Below are positions 14,774 through 15,981 of a stretch of DNA of 15,981 bases, piece after piece. The notes under the pieces were generated by a model, which saw only the letters and a list, made by a program, of their open reading frames with translations, searched no databases and had not been told where the DNA came from. The first letter of the stretch is position 1, and every line of letters begins with the position of its first letter. The DNA is from an uncultured Sutterella sp. (GTDB lineage Bacteria; Pseudomonadota; Gammaproteobacteria; Burkholderiales; Burkholderiaceae_F). The stretch covers positions 1-15,981 of the forward strand of contig USAL01000035.1 of assembly GCA_900552545.1 (NCBI GenBank), given 5' to 3'. The translations under genes were made by a program, and so were the position numbers.

Positions 14774-14781
14774 GGTATACC
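14774..14781. promoter_or_regulatory. GGTATACC palindrome, candidate operator upstream of ridA
   Basis: A perfect 8-bp palindrome 116 bases upstream of the ridA ATG. GGTATACC is the core of operators bound by GntR/FCD-type repressors such as ExuR/UxuR, but the flanks (CT...GA) are not symmetrical. GTATACC recurs upstream of the divergent gene at 15415. Confidence 0.35.
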
Positions 14782-14827
14782 GACTTTGGTGACGCCTGCA
14801 TTGTGGCGTAAAACTTGGCGTGTAAGT

Positions 14828-14845
14828 TTAGGTGACAACACCTAA
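14828..14845. promoter_or_regulatory. TTAGGTG-ACAA-CACCTAA inverted repeat, candidate operator
   Basis: A perfect 7-bp inverted repeat with a 4-base spacer (14828-14834 and 14839-14845), about 170 bases upstream of ridA. The size and symmetry suit a dimeric repressor site. No T run follows, so it is not a terminator. Confidence 0.45.
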
Positions 14846-15378
14846 GTAAATCTATTTATGCAAGAGAAGCACCTATTGATTCTCATTGATTTTCAAGGGG
14901 TTGAGATAAACTCCTGTTCTGACCGGGTGATGCTGAAGGACGAATTTTGACAGCGAGGAGTGCTGATATAGCACAAAACCTCTTGAAACATTTACAGAGG
15001 GGTTATGCTGAATTTTGAATAAGTAGTCCTAAAAGACGGATCAAAGTCGTCGTAATCTCAGGAAATCATGGAGAGTTTGCCAGGATTTGAATGCAAAATT
15101 ACGGGACGGAAATTCCAAGATTGAGGCTCTGTGTCAACAATGAATCTTTCAGGTCAACACTTCCAAAAGAGACGAGACGCGTTTTTCAACAAAGAGAGGA
15201 GGAAGGTTGAAGGTTGGGGACGTTGGAAGGAAATAAAGAGGGAGTTGATGACCGCAGGCAAAATCAGAATCCCCAGCGTGGAGCCACGATGATGGTGGTG
15301 TTCCGCTCCGGAGGTGATGCGGGGAAATGTAAGCTTGAATGTACGGATTTAACACAGAGCAAAAGACTGTGCGGGAAA

Positions 15379-15394
15379 TACGCCGTAAGGCGTA
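15379..15394. promoter_or_regulatory. TACGCC-GTAA-GGCGTA hairpin/inverted repeat
   Basis: A perfect 6-bp stem with a GTAA (GNRA-class) tetraloop, 91 bases before the TtdA-type start. It could be an operator or an RNA leader hairpin. No T run follows. Confidence 0.35.
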
Positions 15395-15414
15395 AGAGTG
15401 CTTAGAATCAGTTA

Positions 15415-15448
15415 GTATACCAGTATATCGGCATTCATGTGTGCCGAT
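15415..15448 (+). promoter_or_regulatory. GTATACC element plus ATCGGCA inverted repeat before the TtdA-type gene
   Basis: AGTATA is repeated 8 bases apart at 15414 and 15422 (AGTATACCAGTATATC), giving two overlapping -10-like hexamers, TATACC and TATATC. These merge into a perfect 7-bp inverted repeat, ATCGGCA (15427-15433) with TGCCGAT (15442-15448). A repressor site over the promoter or start point is a reasonable reading. The -35 (TTAGAA, 15402-15407) is weak. Confidence 0.4.
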
Positions 15449-15484
15449 GTTGCATATGTATAACTCCAATAGAGAGGCTCTCCA

Positions 15485-15981
15485 ATGGCAACTCTTGAAC
15501 TCCCTTATGAAAAGGTCTACGACCTTCTGCACAAATGCTGCACGTCGATTTCGCCTGACGTCCTGTTTCTGATGAAGCGGGCCGCTCAGAACGAGACCAA
15601 CGTTGAGGCCAAGACCTTCCTTGAGACGATGCTCAAAAATGTTGAGCTCGCAGGCAAAATGGACAAGCCGGTGTGCCAGTCTCCGGGATTCCCGTCTGTC
15701 TGGATTCGCTGGGGCGAGGCGATGCAGCCCAACCTCACCAATCTCACTGACAACATCACCAAGGCAGTGATCGAAGCTACCAAGGCTGGTTATATCCGTC
15801 CGTCGATTGTTCATCCTCTCACTCGTTTCAATCCGGGCGATTCTTCCGGCCGAGGCGTTCCCAACTACGAGTTGCGTTATCAGAAGGATCTGCCTTACTG
15901 TGAGATCGTTGTCAGCGCCAAGGGTTGCGGTGCGGAGCTGCCCAACGTAGCCAAGATCCTCACACCCGCCACGCTCGGCAA
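15485..15981 (+). CDS. Class I fumarase / L(+)-tartrate dehydratase-type alpha subunit, 5' part
   Basis: The first 165 residues of an iron-sulfur hydro-lyase alpha subunit, cut by the window end. Members hydrate fumarate or dehydrate tartrate or related hydroxy acids, with a beta subunit usually encoded next. KPVCQSPG (61-68) aligns with the PxCQDTG motif, where the Cys (Cys64) binds the [4Fe-4S] cluster, but Asp-Thr has become Ser-Pro. SGRGVPNYELRY (121-132) fits the substrate-site region. EIVVSAKGCGAELPNVAKIL (140-159) aligns better with TtdA (MAGGGCTLPGRSKVL) than with fumarases (KGGGSxN); Cys148 may be the second cluster ligand. AGAGAGG about 7 bases before the ATG supports the start. Fumarase would fit dcuC nearby, but the substrate is uncertain and a relative acting on another hydroxy acid is quite possible. 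Confidence 0.85.
   Translation, partial: MATLELPYEKVYDLLHKCCTSISPDVLFLMKRAAQNETNVEAKTFLETMLKNVELAGKMDKPVCQSPGFPSVWIRWGEAMQPNLTNLTDNITKAVIEATKAGYIRPSIVHPLTRFNPGDSSGRGVPNYELRYQKDLPYCEIVVSAKGCGAELPNVAKILTPATLG

Larger units (their letters stand above)
14659..15484. other. Repeat-rich divergent regulatory region between ridA and the TtdA-type gene
   Basis: 826 bases with no convincing gene and visibly lower GC than its flanks. It holds several inverted repeats (annotated separately), plus ACGCC-8-GGCGT at 14792-14809 and a TGGCGT direct repeat 12 bases apart at 14804 and 14816. A related sequence pair lies at 14930-14950 and 15005-15018 (ATGCTGAA...AATTTTGA, then fused as ATGCTGAATTTTGA). A TTGACA occurs at 14947-14952 without a good -10. 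A purine-rich GG-repeat tract runs 15196-15231. A 50-codon frame at 15140-15292 (MNLSGQHFQKRRDAFFNKER...) is basic and protein-like but lacks a good ribosome binding site; I do not call it a gene. A small RNA, long leader or decayed regulator gene is possible. Confidence 0.55.

Noticed and set aside
15196..15231. GG-repeat purine tract as a G-quadruplex or repeat array.
   Set aside because: The runs are mostly only two G's with one GGGG; two-tier quadruplexes are weak, and there is no regular repeat unit.
14659..15484. CRISPR array or integron site, suggested by many short inverted repeats.
   Set aside because: The repeats differ in sequence and spacing, with no repeated unit of 20-40 bases and no integrase or Cas gene nearby.
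15149..15814. A 221-codon minus-strand frame covering the repeat-rich region and the TtdA-type start.
   Set aside because: More than half overlaps the clear TtdA-type coding sequence and the rest has no family-like residues.

Overview
The window looks like chromosome of a Betaproteobacterium, most likely Burkholderiales and possibly a gut Sutterella/Parasutterella-type organism. The arguments are the DUF2782-thrB-polA neighbourhood, a type II (kinase-fold) homoserine kinase, a BPSS1780-family membrane protein, high GC in the left third, and an anaerobe-flavoured right half (DcuC-type carrier, iron-sulfur hydro-lyase, cysteine-degrading enzymes). The genus is inference.

Left part (1-6462), mainly housekeeping. 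The 3' end of dinB (DNA polymerase IV) runs into a terminator shared with a convergent minus-strand operon, DUF2782 protein - thrB - BPSS1780-type membrane protein. A 308-base divergent region separates that operon from polA (DNA polymerase I, 920 aa). polA is followed by another bidirectional terminator and a convergent META/HslJ-type lipoprotein. PolA keeps the length of its 3'-5' exonuclease domain, but two of the three catalytic motifs are gone and motif A carries a Gln-to-Leu change.

Middle part (6463-11402). A roughly 690-base stretch without a confident gene holds a strong minus-strand terminator with no obvious gene feeding it. It is followed by a plus-strand run of lower third-position GC: a ZIP-family metal transporter, a DUF1178 zinc-ribbon protein, a Nim-like FMN-binding protein, an AEC-family permease and a D-cysteine desulfhydrase-type PLP enzyme. 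The last two are 45 bases apart and probably cotranscribed.

Right part (11403-15981). Convergent to the desulfhydrase is a minus-strand run ridA - dcuC-like - metC, with a terminator hairpin sitting directly in front of metC. Read together, two sulfur-amino-acid-cleaving PLP enzymes, RidA (which hydrolyses the reactive enamine such enzymes release) and two carriers suggest a thiol amino-acid catabolism module giving pyruvate, ammonia and sulfide. An 826-base divergent region rich in inverted repeats then separates ridA from the 5' end of a TtdA/class I fumarase-type alpha subunit with an atypical cysteine motif, cut by the window edge.

I found no CRISPR array, tRNA, rRNA, insertion sequence or phage gene. 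The most notable signals are the degenerate PolA exonuclease site, the sulfur-amino-acid cluster with its metC leader hairpin, and the repeat-rich divergent region.
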